Below, piece by piece: positions 7,078 to 15,669 of a DNA stretch of 64,000 bases. The notes below the pieces were generated by a model. That model was given only the letters and a program-made list of their open reading frames with translations. It did not search any database and was not told the DNA's origin. Numbering within the stretch: position 1 is the stretch's first letter; every line of letters begins with the position of its first letter. Position numbers and translations under genes: made by a program. Source of the DNA: Luteitalea sp. TBR-22 (GTDB taxonomy: Bacteria > Acidobacteriota > Vicinamibacteria > Vicinamibacterales > Vicinamibacteraceae); NCBI RefSeq assembly GCF_016865485.1, contig NZ_AP024452.1, positions 2,316,501 through 2,380,500 of the forward strand, in the 5' to 3' direction.

Positions 7078-9711
7078 ATGCGCGCCCTGGTGCCGCTGCT
7101 GACGGCTGCGGCCCTCGCGCTCGGGGGCTGGCTGGCGACCGGAACCGTCACCGTCCGCTCCCTCGACGCGCCCGCCCGCATCGGCCTGATCGGTCCCCCC
7201 AGTGCCTTCCTGTCCTTCCTGCTGCCGCTCCTGGCCTTGTCGGCGATCGGCCTGGCCAGGGGCTCGCGCTCGCCCGGCCCGCTCGTCGCGCTCGCGCTCG
7301 TCTCGCCGGTGGTGCTGCCGTGGCTGCCGCTGCCCATCCCGGCGGCCTGGCTGGCATGGACCGGCCCCCTCGCCGTCGGCTGGTGGCTCGCCTGCGTCAC
7401 GTACGTCCACGCTGACGCGTTTCGCCTGCTCGCCCGGCCGCTCGGCGGCATGCTCGGCGCACCCACGCGGGCCCCGTGGTTCGCCGCGGCCGTCACCGGC
7501 GTGGCGCTCCTCGCCACGGCGTGGCACACCGCGCCGCAGCACCCGAAGGGCGACGAACCCGACTACCTGGTCATCACCCAGAGCCTGCTCCTCGATCGCG
7601 ACCTGCGCATCGAGGACAACCACGCGCGGGCCGACTACGCGACATACCACCCGCGGCCCCTGCCCCCGAGCTACCTGGCCCGCGGCACCGACGGCCAGAT
7701 CTACTCGGTGCATGCGCCGGGGCTGCCGGCGCTGCTCGTTCCCGGTTTCGCCGTGGCCGGATACCGGGGCGCCGTGGCGACGCTCGTCCTGTTCGCGATG
7801 TTCGGTGCGTGGCTCGCGTGGCGCGTGAGCTGGCAGGTGACCGGCGACGTGACGGCCAGTTGGGTCGCGACCCTGGCCACCGTGGGCGCGGCGCCGTTCT
7901 TCCTGCACGGCGCGGCGATCTTCCCCGACGCGCCGGCGTCGGCGCTCGCGCTGCTGGCCATCGGCGTGTTGCTGCGCGAGGCCGTCAGCAGTGGTGGGCC
8001 CGGGTCTGCCGCCCGGCCGTCGGCGGCCCCGTGGGCGCTGGCGTCGCTCGCGCTCGGGCTGTTGCCCTGGCTGCACACGCGCTACGCGCTGATCTCGGTC
8101 GGGCTCGGCGCGGCGAGTGCCGCGACGCTGCTCGTCCGGCGCGACTGGCGGGCCCTCGCCGCGTTCGTCGTACCGGCGGCAATCGCCGCGGCCGCGTGGT
8201 TCGGGTGCTTCGTCTGGATCTACGGCACGCCTGACCCGTCGGCGCCGTACGGCGCGTACACCCAGATGGCACTCGCGCACCTGCGCCCGGGGCTGCCCGG
8301 GCTGCTCGTCGACCAGCAGTTCGGGCTGCTCTCGACGGCCCCAGTGCTGGTCCTGGCACTGGGCGCCCTGCGGTTGTCGGTGCGCCGGGAACGACCAGGT
8401 GCCTGGTGGGTGTCGGTGTTGGTGGTGGCCCTCGCCGCGCTCTATACGTCGACGGTCGGCGCCTACCGCATGTGGTGGGGCGGCCTCTCGGCGCCGGCGC
8501 GCTTCCTCGTGCCGCTGGTACTGCCGCTGGCGCCGTTCATCGCGCTCGGCTGGCAGTCTCTGCGCACCCGGGCGTCGCGACACCTGGCCATGGCGGCGCT
8601 CGTCGTGTCGCTGGCGTGCACCACCGCGCTGGTCGTCGCCGACCACGGAGCGTTGGCCTACAACGTCCGCGACGGGCGGGCGCGCGTGCTCACGTGGGCC
8701 AGTCCCCTCGTCGACCTCGTGTCGGCGTTGCCGGCGGCGCACCGCGACCCGCCACACGTGGTCGTGCACGATGCGTTCGCTTGGGCGGCACTCCTGGCCG
8801 TCGCGTGGGCCGGGTGGCGACTCGCCGAGCGCCGCGGACGACTGACGCCCGTGGCATCGATGCTCACGCTCGGGCTCGTGGTGGTGCCCGTGGCGTCGGC
8901 CACGGTGCGTGCGGGTCACCGGGCGCCAGCCCTGCAACCGGTCGCCTCGCAGGTCCGTTACCTTGCGCGACGCGCCTCGTCGCCTCGGGACGTGCTGGTC
9001 GCGATCACGCCGCCACCGACCGGACGGACGCGCACCTGGTTCGATGTCGAACTCGACTCGCGACGACGGACGGGGGCCGCCGACTACACGCTGCTCCGCA
9101 TCGACGATCTGCCGGCGGGGCGGTATCGCCTGTGGGCCGATGGGGGCGGGCCGGGCGCACGCCTCGGGGTGTCGCTCGGCGACGGACGAACGGCGCGCTT
9201 CGCGGCCGACCTCCAGCCGGCGGGTGCCGCGGTGTCGGTGCCCTTCGTGCTCGGCGTGCCGGTGCAGGAACTCGTGGTGAAAGCGTCCCGGGAGGCCGCC
9301 GCCAGCGTCCGACGCACCTGGATCGTGGCCGACGAGATCCGGGCCGACGACAGCCCGGCGCCAGCCACCCGACTGCACGCCATCGGCGATCGTGTGTGGC
9401 TGCTCCCCGAGGACGGCATCTACCCGGAAGCCGACGGCGCCTGGCTTGCTGGCGACGCGGCGGTGACCGTGGGTGTCACCGGTGACGGGCCGGTTGTCGT
9501 GGACCTGCGCGCCGGCACCGCCCCGGTCACGGTGACGTGGACCGGGCGAGCGAGCGGGCGCCTGACGCTGGGGCCGGGGGAGGTGCGGACGGCGACGATG
9601 ACGCCGCAGCAGGGGCGGCTGCGGATCGAGACGCGCGGCGGTTTCCGGCCCGGACAGGGCACCACCGGCGGTGACCAGCGCTGGCTCGCCGCCTGGATCT
9701 CCGCCCGGTAG
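7078..9711 (+). CDS. Large GT39/GT-C-like membrane protein with C-terminal beta-rich domain
   Basis: An 877-residue protein. Residues ~1-120 hold four hydrophobic segments; residues ~150-620 hold eight or more, with an acidic loop GDEPDYLVITQ near residue 160 resembling the DE(x)Y loop of PMT/GT39 glycosyltransferases. Residues ~640-877 have no membrane segments and look beta-rich (LRIDDLPAGRYRLWAD, VTVTWTG), like a carbohydrate-binding or jelly-roll module. Likely transfers a sugar from a polyprenyl carrier on the outer face of the inner membrane; this is inference. ATG at 7078 begins with a plausible signal-anchor (MRALVPLLTAAALALGG). Divergent from the two paralogous membrane proteins and probably in the same surface-glycan process. 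Confidence 0.6.
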   Translation: MRALVPLLTAAALALGGWLATGTVTVRSLDAPARIGLIGPPSAFLSFLLPLLALSAIGLARGSRSPGPLVALALVSPVVLPWLPLPIPAAWLAWTGPLAVGWWLACVTYVHADAFRLLARPLGGMLGAPTRAPWFAAAVTGVALLATAWHTAPQHPKGDEPDYLVITQSLLLDRDLRIEDNHARADYATYHPRPLPPSYLARGTDGQIYSVHAPGLPALLVPGFAVAGYRGAVATLVLFAMFGAWLAWRVSWQVTGDVTASWVATLATVGAAPFFLHGAAIFPDAPASALALLAIGVLLREAVSSGGPGSAARPSAAPWALASLALGLLPWLHTRYALISVGLGAASAATLLVRRDWRALAAFVVPAAIAAAAWFGCFVWIYGTPDPSAPYGAYTQMALAHLRPGLPGLLVDQQFGLLSTAPVLVLALGALRLSVRRERPGAWWVSVLVVALAALYTSTVGAYRMWWGGLSAPARFLVPLVLPLAPFIALGWQSLRTRASRHLAMAALVVSLACTTALVVADHGALAYNVRDGRARVLTWASPLVDLVSALPAAHRDPPHVVVHDAFAWAALLAVAWAGWRLAERRGRLTPVASMLTLGLVVVPVASATVRAGHRAPALQPVASQVRYLARRASSPRDVLVAITPPPTGRTRTWFDVELDSRRRTGAADYTLLRIDDLPAGRYRLWADGGGPGARLGVSLGDGRTARFAADLQPAGAAVSVPFVLGVPVQELVVKASREAAASVRRTWIVADEIRADDSPAPATRLHAIGDRVWLLPEDGIYPEADGAWLAGDAAVTVGVTGDGPVVVDLRAGTAPVTVTWTGRASGRLTLGPGEVRTATMTPQQGRLRIETRGGFRPGQGTTGGDQRWLAAWISAR

Positions 9712-9769
9712 CGCGCCACTCCCTGGCGACGGATCCGGAGCCTCTTGCTGCCTCTTTGCCCGGACGTAG

Positions 9770-9789
9770 CCGTCGGTCTCGTCCGACGG
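9770..9789. repeat. Hairpin CCGTCGG-tctcgt-CCGACGG between convergent genes
   Basis: Seven-base perfect arms and a 6-nt loop in the 153-bp gap between convergent genes; no T-tract follows on either strand. It may slow or stop transcription, but it also resembles the CGTCGAC palindromes elsewhere in the window. Confidence 0.5.
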
Positions 9790-9823
9790 TGGGCGTCAGG
9801 ACTGGGGAGGAGGGTACGCCTTC

Positions 9824-9850
9824 TGAGCCCTGAGCCCTGAGCCTCGGGCC
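9824..9850. repeat. Heptamer-period array (TGAGCCC)3 + CGGGCC
   Basis: Three tandem copies of a 7-bp unit and a degenerate fourth, directly downstream of the beta-barrel gene end. Belongs to the set of 7-bp-period arrays found across the window. Confidence 0.7.
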
Positions 9851-9864
9851 CGAAGCCGCCGGTC

Positions 9865-10695
9865 CTAGAAGCGCGCCACGCCCATCAGGTAGTAGCCGTT
9901 CATGATGAAGTCGCCGAAGTCGTTGTCCACCTGGTAGCCCAGCGTCAGCCGACGATACCCGCCCGTCACGCCGAGGTTGTTGGTGAAGTTGAAGGTCGCG
10001 TACGCGTCGAAGTCGTAGTACCGGCCCGAGTAGTCGCGGTCCTCGTTCTCGGGCAGCCGGAACGCCGAGAACTCGCCGCCGATGGCGAGGTTGGGGAGGA
10101 TGTATCCGCGTCCCACGAGGCCGATCGCCGGGATCGGCGCCTTGGCTTCCGCGTACTCGCTGGTGATCGGCGTCGTCAACTCGGCGCGCACGTCGGTGTA
10201 CTTGGCCTCGATGAGGAAGCCGAGGAACCCACGGTCGCGGTAGATGAAGTCGTATTCGTATCCGGCCCGCCAGGCGTTCCACTTGAACTCGCCCTGGATG
10301 GGCAGGCCGACCGGGTAGAGCACGCCGTTGAAGATCAGGTTGCGACGCAGCACCGTGTCGACGTCGTACCTGATCGGGATGTACTCGCCCCGGAACTTGT
10401 GCTTGCGGCCCGGCCGCAGCACGAGGCGGAAGGCCTGGAACTTGGCCTTGAGCACGTCGAGGTCCTCCGACAGGTTGATGTCGCTGCCGAGGATGCCGAA
10501 CTGCTCGCTGGAGAAGACGATCTCCGGCGTGGGATTCCAGACCCCATAGGCGATCTCGACGTTGTACTTCTCGCCGGTCGCCGCATTGGATTGCGGCCGC
10601 CCGAGGGGGGTGTACTGCGCCAGGGCCGTGCTTGTCGCCAGGATCCACGCCAGGGCCACCCCGGCCGGCATCGCGAAGAGTCGTCGCACCTTCAT
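9865..10695 (-). CDS. Predicted outer-membrane beta-barrel protein
   Basis: 276 residues. Residues 1-27 are a signal peptide (MKVRRLFAMPAGVALAWI then ALAQ cleavage site). The mature part is a run of alternating hydrophobic/aromatic strands (for example FRLVLRPGRKHKFRGEYIPI, WRAGYEYDFIYRDRGFLGFL, TGGYRRLTLGYQVDN) and ends in ...MGVARF, a terminal Phe typical of BamA-assembled barrels. I recognise no named family; ten to twelve strands are likely. ATG 10695 is preferred over GTG 10701 because AGGGGTGG lies about 4 nt upstream of the ATG. It is isolated: convergent with the 7078 gene, divergent from the ABC exporter. Confidence 0.7.
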   Translation of the reverse strand: MKVRRLFAMPAGVALAWILATSTALAQYTPLGRPQSNAATGEKYNVEIAYGVWNPTPEIVFSSEQFGILGSDINLSEDLDVLKAKFQAFRLVLRPGRKHKFRGEYIPIRYDVDTVLRRNLIFNGVLYPVGLPIQGEFKWNAWRAGYEYDFIYRDRGFLGFLIEAKYTDVRAELTTPITSEYAEAKAPIPAIGLVGRGYILPNLAIGGEFSAFRLPENEDRDYSGRYYDFDAYATFNFTNNLGVTGGYRRLTLGYQVDNDFGDFIMNGYYLMGVARF

Positions 10696-10781
10696 AGCCA
10701 CCCCTATCGGACGTTCAATCTGGCTTCTGTAGGGGGCGCCACCGACCTTCCTGATGTCGTCCCCGGCCTTCGGCTGTCGCT

Positions 10782-10858
10782 CGCCGGCCTTGGGATGTAG
10801 CTGCCGGCCTTGGGATGTAGCTGCCGGCCTTGGATGTAGCTGCCGGCCTTGGCCGGCA
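10782..10858. repeat. 20-bp tandem repeat (CTGCCGGCCTTGGGATGTAG)
   Basis: About four copies: partial at 10782-10800, full at 10801-10820, one base short at 10821-10839, partial from 10840 ending in CCGGCAG, which inverts the unit start (CTGCCGG...CCGGCAG). It lies in the 266-bp divergent gap between the barrel gene and the ABC exporter and precedes the exporter promoter. Confidence 0.8.
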
Positions 10859-10885
10859 GTCAGACGGGTTTCGAATCATCACTGA

Positions 10886-10905
10886 CCGTCGACCGAGGTC
10901 GACGG
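10886..10905. repeat. Perfect palindrome CCGTCGACC-GA-GGTCGACGG
   Basis: Nine-base perfect arms with a GA spacer, 45-65 bp upstream of the -10 box of the ABC exporter. Position suits an operator, but related palindromes occur at non-promoter sites too. Confidence 0.65.
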
Positions 10906-10949
10906 CTACCTCTGCGGCCACACGCCCCGACCAGGAACCTCGGACTCCC

Positions 10950-10955
10950 TATAAT
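10950..10955 (+). promoter_or_regulatory. Consensus -10 box TATAAT for a leaderless ABC exporter transcript
   Basis: A perfect TATAAT ends 6 nt before the GTG start at 10962, so transcription should start at or one base from the start codon. No Shine-Dalgarno is present. Confidence 0.7.
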
Positions 10956-10961
10956 CAAGCA

Positions 10962-12719
10962 GTGTTCTCCGCCTTGCGCCGGTTGGGACCGTATCTCGGC
11001 CGTTACCGGCGCCCCATCGCCCTGGGACTGACGTGCGCCGTCTTCTCCAACCTCTTCACCCTGCTCACGCCCTGGGTGCTGAAGTACGCCGTCGATGACC
11101 TGACGGCCGGGGTGACCCACGCCAAGATCGGCGGGTATGCGGCGGCCGTGCTCGCCATCTCGGCCGGGGGCGGGCTGTTCCGCTACTTCATGCGCCGGCT
11201 CATCGTCGGCGCGTCGCGCGAGATCGAGTACGACCTCCGCAACGACTTCTTCGCGCAGTTGCAGCGCCTGCCACGGGCGTACTTCGACACGGCACGCACC
11301 GGCGACCTCATGTCGCGTGCGTCGGCCGACCTCGGCGCCGTCCGCATGATGGTCGGCCCCGCCGCGATGTACGCCGTCTCGACGGGCGTGCTGGCGGTCG
11401 CGGCCATCGGCATGATGCTGTCGCTCGACCCGTGGCTCACGCTCATGCTGGTGACCGGCCTGCCGCTGGTGTCGCTGATGGTCAAGCAGTTCGGGCAGGC
11501 CATCCACCACCGCTTCCAGCGCATCCAGGCACAGCTGTCCGAAATCAGCGCCATCGCCCAGGAGTCGCTCGCCGGCGTCCGGGTCGTGCGCGCGTACGGG
11601 CAGGAGGACGCCGAGCGGCGCAAGTTCCTGGCGGCCAACGACGAGTACGTCGCGCGCAACCGGACGCTCATCCTGCTGCAGGCCTGCTTCTACCCGAGCA
11701 TGACGCTCGGCTTCGGCCTGGCGATCGTCGCGTTCCTGTACCTCGGCGGGCAAAAGGTGATCCGGGGCGACCTGACGCTCGGCGAGTTCGTCGCCTTCAA
11801 CGGCTACCTCGGCCAGCTGGCGTGGCCGCTCATTGCGTTCGGATGGGTCACCAACCTGATCCAGCGCGGCACCGCGTCGTGGCAGCGCATGCTCGACGTG
11901 CTCGATACCGCTCCCTCGATCGTCGACGCCCCCTCGGCGCGTCCGTTGCCCCGACCCGTGCGCGGTGACCTGCGGGTGCGCGACCTCACCTTCGCGTACG
12001 CCACGGGGCCCGCCGTGCTGCACGAAATCGACCTGCACGTGCCGGCCGGCTCCACCCTCGCCATCGTCGGGGGAACGGGCACCGGCAAGTCCACGCTGGT
12101 GCACCTGCTCGTCCGGCAATACGACCCGCCGCCGGGCACGGTCTTCCTCGACGGCCACGATGTCCGCGAGGTGCGGCTGGGCGACCTGCGAGGCGCCATC
12201 GCGTTCGTGCCGCAGGAGACCTTCCTCTTCAGTGCGTCGCTGGAGGAGAACATCACCTTCGGCTCGATGTCGGCGCCCGGCGAGGCGACGCGGCGGCGCG
12301 TGGAGGAGGTCGCTGCGATTGCGCGCCTCGACAAGGACGTGGCGCAGTTTGCCGACGGCTACGCGACGCGCGTCGGCGAGCGCGGCCTGACGCTGTCGGG
12401 CGGGCAGAAGCAGCGCACCGCCATCGCGCGTGCGCTGATGACCGACGCCCCGGTCCTGGTGTTCGACGACGCGCTGTCGGCCGTGGACACGTACACGGAG
12501 GAGGAGATCCTCACGCGGCTGCGCGAGGTCACCGCCGACCGCACGACGATCATCGTGGCCCACCGCATCTCCGCGGTGCGTCACGCCGACCTGATCATCG
12601 TGCTCGACGAGGGGCGCATCGTCGAGCGCGGCACCCACGCCACCCTCGCGCAGGCGGGCGGGCCCTACGCCGAGCTCGTGCGGCAACAGCAGCTCGAGGC
12701 GGAGCTGGCGACCTCCTGA
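10962..12719 (+). CDS. Heterodimeric ABC exporter half-transporter, degenerate-site subunit
   Basis: 585 residues: a six-helix type-1 exporter membrane domain (~1-320) and a nucleotide-binding domain (~340-585). Walker A is GGTGTGKST, Q-loop VPQETFLF, signature LSGGQKQR, Walker B VLVFDDALSAVD. The catalytic Glu after Walker B is Asp, the mark of the A-type subunit (MdlA/YheI-like). The partner gene starts in a TGATG overlap and has the complementary defect. Exports a lipid, drug or peptide across the inner membrane; substrate unknown, but hldD follows directly, so a link to envelope lipid is possible. GTG start is set by the TATAAT box 6 nt upstream. Confidence 0.9.
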   Translation: MFSALRRLGPYLGRYRRPIALGLTCAVFSNLFTLLTPWVLKYAVDDLTAGVTHAKIGGYAAAVLAISAGGGLFRYFMRRLIVGASREIEYDLRNDFFAQLQRLPRAYFDTARTGDLMSRASADLGAVRMMVGPAAMYAVSTGVLAVAAIGMMLSLDPWLTLMLVTGLPLVSLMVKQFGQAIHHRFQRIQAQLSEISAIAQESLAGVRVVRAYGQEDAERRKFLAANDEYVARNRTLILLQACFYPSMTLGFGLAIVAFLYLGGQKVIRGDLTLGEFVAFNGYLGQLAWPLIAFGWVTNLIQRGTASWQRMLDVLDTAPSIVDAPSARPLPRPVRGDLRVRDLTFAYATGPAVLHEIDLHVPAGSTLAIVGGTGTGKSTLVHLLVRQYDPPPGTVFLDGHDVREVRLGDLRGAIAFVPQETFLFSASLEENITFGSMSAPGEATRRRVEEVAAIARLDKDVAQFADGYATRVGERGLTLSGGQKQRTAIARALMTDAPVLVFDDALSAVDTYTEEEILTRLREVTADRTTIIVAHRISAVRHADLIIVLDEGRIVERGTHATLAQAGGPYAELVRQQQLEAELATS

Positions 12720-14593
12720 TGGCTGCCCACGACGACGAGATCCTCGGCAAGGCGTACGACAGCCGGCTGATGCGCCGGCTGATCGGCTACCTGCGGCCGT
12801 ACTGGGGCCGCGCGCTCCTGGCGCTGGCCGCGATCATCGTCGGCGTCGGCTTCCAGCTGGCGCAGCCGGTGCTCGTCAAGCGCGCCATCGACCAGCACAT
12901 CGCGACGGGGGACCTGCGTGGCGTCGGCGTTGTCGCGCTCCTGTACCTGGGGACCCTGATCGGCGCGTTCGTCGCCGAGTTCGTGCAGACGACGACGCTG
13001 CAGATGCTGGGGCAGCGGATCATGTACGACCTGCGGCGGCAGGTCTACGACCACCTGCAGCGCCTCGATCTCGCCTACTACGACCGCAACCCGGTCGGTC
13101 GCCTCATGACGCGCGTGACCAGCGACGTCGACGCGATCAACGACCTGTTCACGTCGGGCGTGGTGTCGGTGTTCGGCGACCTGCTGTCGCTGTGCGGCAT
13201 CATCGCCGTGCTGGTCTCGCTCGACTGGCGGCTGGCGCTGCTGACGTTCTGCGTGCTGCCCCTGATCCTGATGGTGACGCAGTGGTTCCGCCGCAACGTG
13301 CGCGAGTCGTACCGTGAGGTGCGGACGTGGGTGTCGCGGCTGAACGCGTTCCTGCAGGAGAACCTCACGGGGATGGCGACCGTGCAGTTGTTCCGCCGCG
13401 AGGGCCGGGCCTTCGAGGAGTTCCAGCGGGTCAACGGCGAGCACCGCGACGCCAACCTGCGGTCGATCTACTACTACGCGGTCTTCTACCCGGCCATCGA
13501 GTTGATCGGCGCCCTGTCGACGGCGCTGATCCTCTGGTTCGGCGGCGGCTGGGTGCTGGGCGGCACGCTCACCATCGGCACCCTGGTCGCCTTCACCCAG
13601 TACGCGCAGCGCTTCTTCCGGCCCATCTCGGACATGTCCGAGAAGTTCAACCTGCTGCAGGCGGCGATGGCGTCGTCAGAACGGCTGTTCGGGCTGCTGG
13701 ACACGCCGGTCCGCATCAGCGATTCCGGGGCCTTGGGCCCTGGGCCTTCGGCCTTGACAAACGCCAGGGAAGAAGGGGGTGTCGCGCCCTCGATTGCCCA
13801 AGGCCCAAGGTCGAAGGCCGCCGACCGGCCCGCGCTCGGCGCGGGCCGCATCGTGGTGGACGACGTGTCGTTTGCCTACAACCCCGGCGTGGACGTCCTG
13901 AAGCACGTGTCGTTCACCGTGGAGCCGGGGCAGCGGATCGGGATCGTCGGCGCCACCGGGTCGGGCAAGAGCACGCTGATCAACCTGCTGCTGCGGTTCT
14001 ACGACGTGACCAGCGGCCGCATCACGCTCGACGGCCGGGACCTGCGCGAGATGACGCTGGCCGACCTGCGATCGCACTTCGCGCTGGTCCTGCAGGACGT
14101 GTACCTGTTCTCGGGCACCATCGCCGGCAACATCCGGCTGGGGCGCGACGACATCAGCGACGCACGGGTGCGCGCCGCCGCGGAGGCGGTGCACGCCGAC
14201 GTGTTCATCCGCGACCTGCCGCAGGGCTACGACACCCCGGTAGCCGAGCGCGGCGCCACGCTGTCGGTCGGGCAGAAGCAACTGCTCTCGTTCGCCCGCG
14301 CGCTGGCCTTCGATCCGCAGATCCTGATCCTCGACGAGGCCACGTCGAGCGTCGACACCGAGACCGAGAACCTGATCCGCGATGCGCTGCACGTGCTGAT
14401 GGCGGGCCGCACCACCATTGCCATCGCGCACCGCCTGTCGACCATCCAGGACATGGACCGCATCCTGGTGCTCCACCGCGGCGAATTGCGCGAGGCCGGG
14501 ACGCACCAGGAGCTGCTGGCCCTTCGCGGGATCTATCATCGGTTGTACGAGTTGCAGTATCAGGGGCACATGCCGGCCCCGCAGGGAACCTGA
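12719..14593 (+). CDS. Heterodimeric ABC exporter half-transporter, catalytic-Glu subunit
   Basis: 624 residues: six-helix membrane domain (~20-325) and NBD (~375-610). Walker A GATGSGKST, Walker B ILILDEATSSVD with the catalytic Glu, but signature LSVGQKQL instead of LSGGQ (MdlB/YheH-like). Paired with the upstream subunit this yields one complete and one degenerate ATP site. The linker between domains (residues ~337-375) is unusually long and is encoded by an array of 7-bp repeats and its inverted copy (13728-13817), in frame; this looks like an insertion tolerated in a flexible hinge. Start ATG overlaps the preceding TGA. Confidence 0.9.
   Translation: MAAHDDEILGKAYDSRLMRRLIGYLRPYWGRALLALAAIIVGVGFQLAQPVLVKRAIDQHIATGDLRGVGVVALLYLGTLIGAFVAEFVQTTTLQMLGQRIMYDLRRQVYDHLQRLDLAYYDRNPVGRLMTRVTSDVDAINDLFTSGVVSVFGDLLSLCGIIAVLVSLDWRLALLTFCVLPLILMVTQWFRRNVRESYREVRTWVSRLNAFLQENLTGMATVQLFRREGRAFEEFQRVNGEHRDANLRSIYYYAVFYPAIELIGALSTALILWFGGGWVLGGTLTIGTLVAFTQYAQRFFRPISDMSEKFNLLQAAMASSERLFGLLDTPVRISDSGALGPGPSALTNAREEGGVAPSIAQGPRSKAADRPALGAGRIVVDDVSFAYNPGVDVLKHVSFTVEPGQRIGIVGATGSGKSTLINLLLRFYDVTSGRITLDGRDLREMTLADLRSHFALVLQDVYLFSGTIAGNIRLGRDDISDARVRAAAEAVHADVFIRDLPQGYDTPVAERGATLSVGQKQLLSFARALAFDPQILILDEATSSVDTETENLIRDALHVLMAGRTTIAIAHRLSTIQDMDRILVLHRGELREAGTHQELLALRGIYHRLYELQYQGHMPAPQGT
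13728..13817. repeat. Inverted pair of heptamer arrays inside an ABC exporter gene
   Basis: GGGCCTT, GGGCCCT, GGGCCTT, CGGCCTT at 13728-13755, then the complementary orientation CCCAAGG, CCCAAGG, TCGAAGG at 13797-13817, 41 bp apart. Together they can form a hairpin. The total keeps the reading frame of the host gene. Confidence 0.8.
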
Positions 14594-15586
14594 ATGATCG
14601 ACCTCGGACGTGCACGCGTGCTGGTCACCGGCGGCGCGGGCTTCATCGGATCGGCCCTCGTGTGGGGCCTCAACGCGCGCGGCACCTCGCGCATCGTCAT
14701 CGCCGACCACCTCGGCACCGGCCCGAAGTGGCGCAACCTGCGCGCGCTGCGGTTCGAGGACTACCTCGAGGCCGGCGACCTGCTGCCGCGACTCGAGTCT
14801 GGCGCCCTCGGCGCCTTCGACCTCGTGCTGCACATGGGCGCCTGCTCGGCGACCACCGAGCAGGACGCGGCCTATCTCGCCCGGAACAACTACGAGTTCA
14901 GCAAGGACCTGTGCCGCTGGGCACTGGGCCGCGGCTCGGCCTTCGTGTACGCCTCGTCGGCGGCGACCTACGGCGACGGCGCGGCCGGCATGGACGACGA
15001 CCCGGCGTCGATCGAGGCGCTGCGGCCGCTGAACATGTACGGCTACTCGAAGCTGCTGTTCGATCGGTGGGCGCGCGACGAGGGCCTGCTCGGCCGGGTC
15101 GCGGGGCTGCGCTTCTTCAACGTGTTCGGCCCCAACGAGGACCACAAGGGCGAGATGCGGTCGGTGGTGCACAAGGCGTACGCGCAGATCCTCGCCGACG
15201 GCGAGATCCGCCTGTTCCGCAGTCACCGTCCCGACTACCGCGATGGCGAGCAGCAGCGCGATTTCGTGTACGTCAAGGACGTGGTGGACATGACGCTCCA
15301 CGTCGCGGCGCACGGCGCGAGCGGCCTCTTCAACATGGGGACGGGACAGGCGCGCACGTGGCTCGACCTCGTGCGTCCGATGTTCACCGCGCTCGGACGG
15401 CCCGAGCGCATCACCTTCGTGGACATGCCCGAGACGCTGCGGGCGACGTACCAGTACCACACCCTGGCCGACGTCTCGCGGCTGCGCGCGGCCGGGTACG
15501 ACGCGGCGCCCACGCCGCTGGCCCAGGCCGTCACCGAGTACGTGCGCGACTACCTCGTGCCCGGCCGACACCTCGGCGACGAGTGA
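14594..15586 (+). CDS. hldD: ADP-L-glycero-D-manno-heptose 6-epimerase
   Basis: 330 residues, extended SDR/NAD-epimerase fold. Converts ADP-D-glycero-beta-D-manno-heptose to the L-glycero form for the LPS inner core. Motifs: NAD-binding GGAGFIGSALV near residue 13, HMGACSATTEQD near 80, the Tyr/Lys pair in MYGYSKLLFD (~150), FFNVFGPNEDHKGEM (~178) and QRDFVYVKDV (~222), all diagnostic of HldD/RfaD. The ATG follows the stop of the ABC exporter gene without a gap, so it should be translated by coupling. Other heptose genes are not in the window. Confidence 0.93.
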   Translation: MIDLGRARVLVTGGAGFIGSALVWGLNARGTSRIVIADHLGTGPKWRNLRALRFEDYLEAGDLLPRLESGALGAFDLVLHMGACSATTEQDAAYLARNNYEFSKDLCRWALGRGSAFVYASSAATYGDGAAGMDDDPASIEALRPLNMYGYSKLLFDRWARDEGLLGRVAGLRFFNVFGPNEDHKGEMRSVVHKAYAQILADGEIRLFRSHRPDYRDGEQQRDFVYVKDVVDMTLHVAAHGASGLFNMGTGQARTWLDLVRPMFTALGRPERITFVDMPETLRATYQYHTLADVSRLRAAGYDAAPTPLAQAVTEYVRDYLVPGRHLGDE

Positions 15587-15669
15587 GCTGCCGCGGCCGG
15601 CGGCTCACTGAGGGCGGCCCCCCGGGTCGGCGCGTCGGTGGAACCTTCCGAGCCCCGGCGCCGTCCTTT

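Noticed and set aside
10782-10858. CRISPR array
   Set aside because: Direct repeats are contiguous with no spacers; no cas genes nearby. The same holds for 42527-42616.
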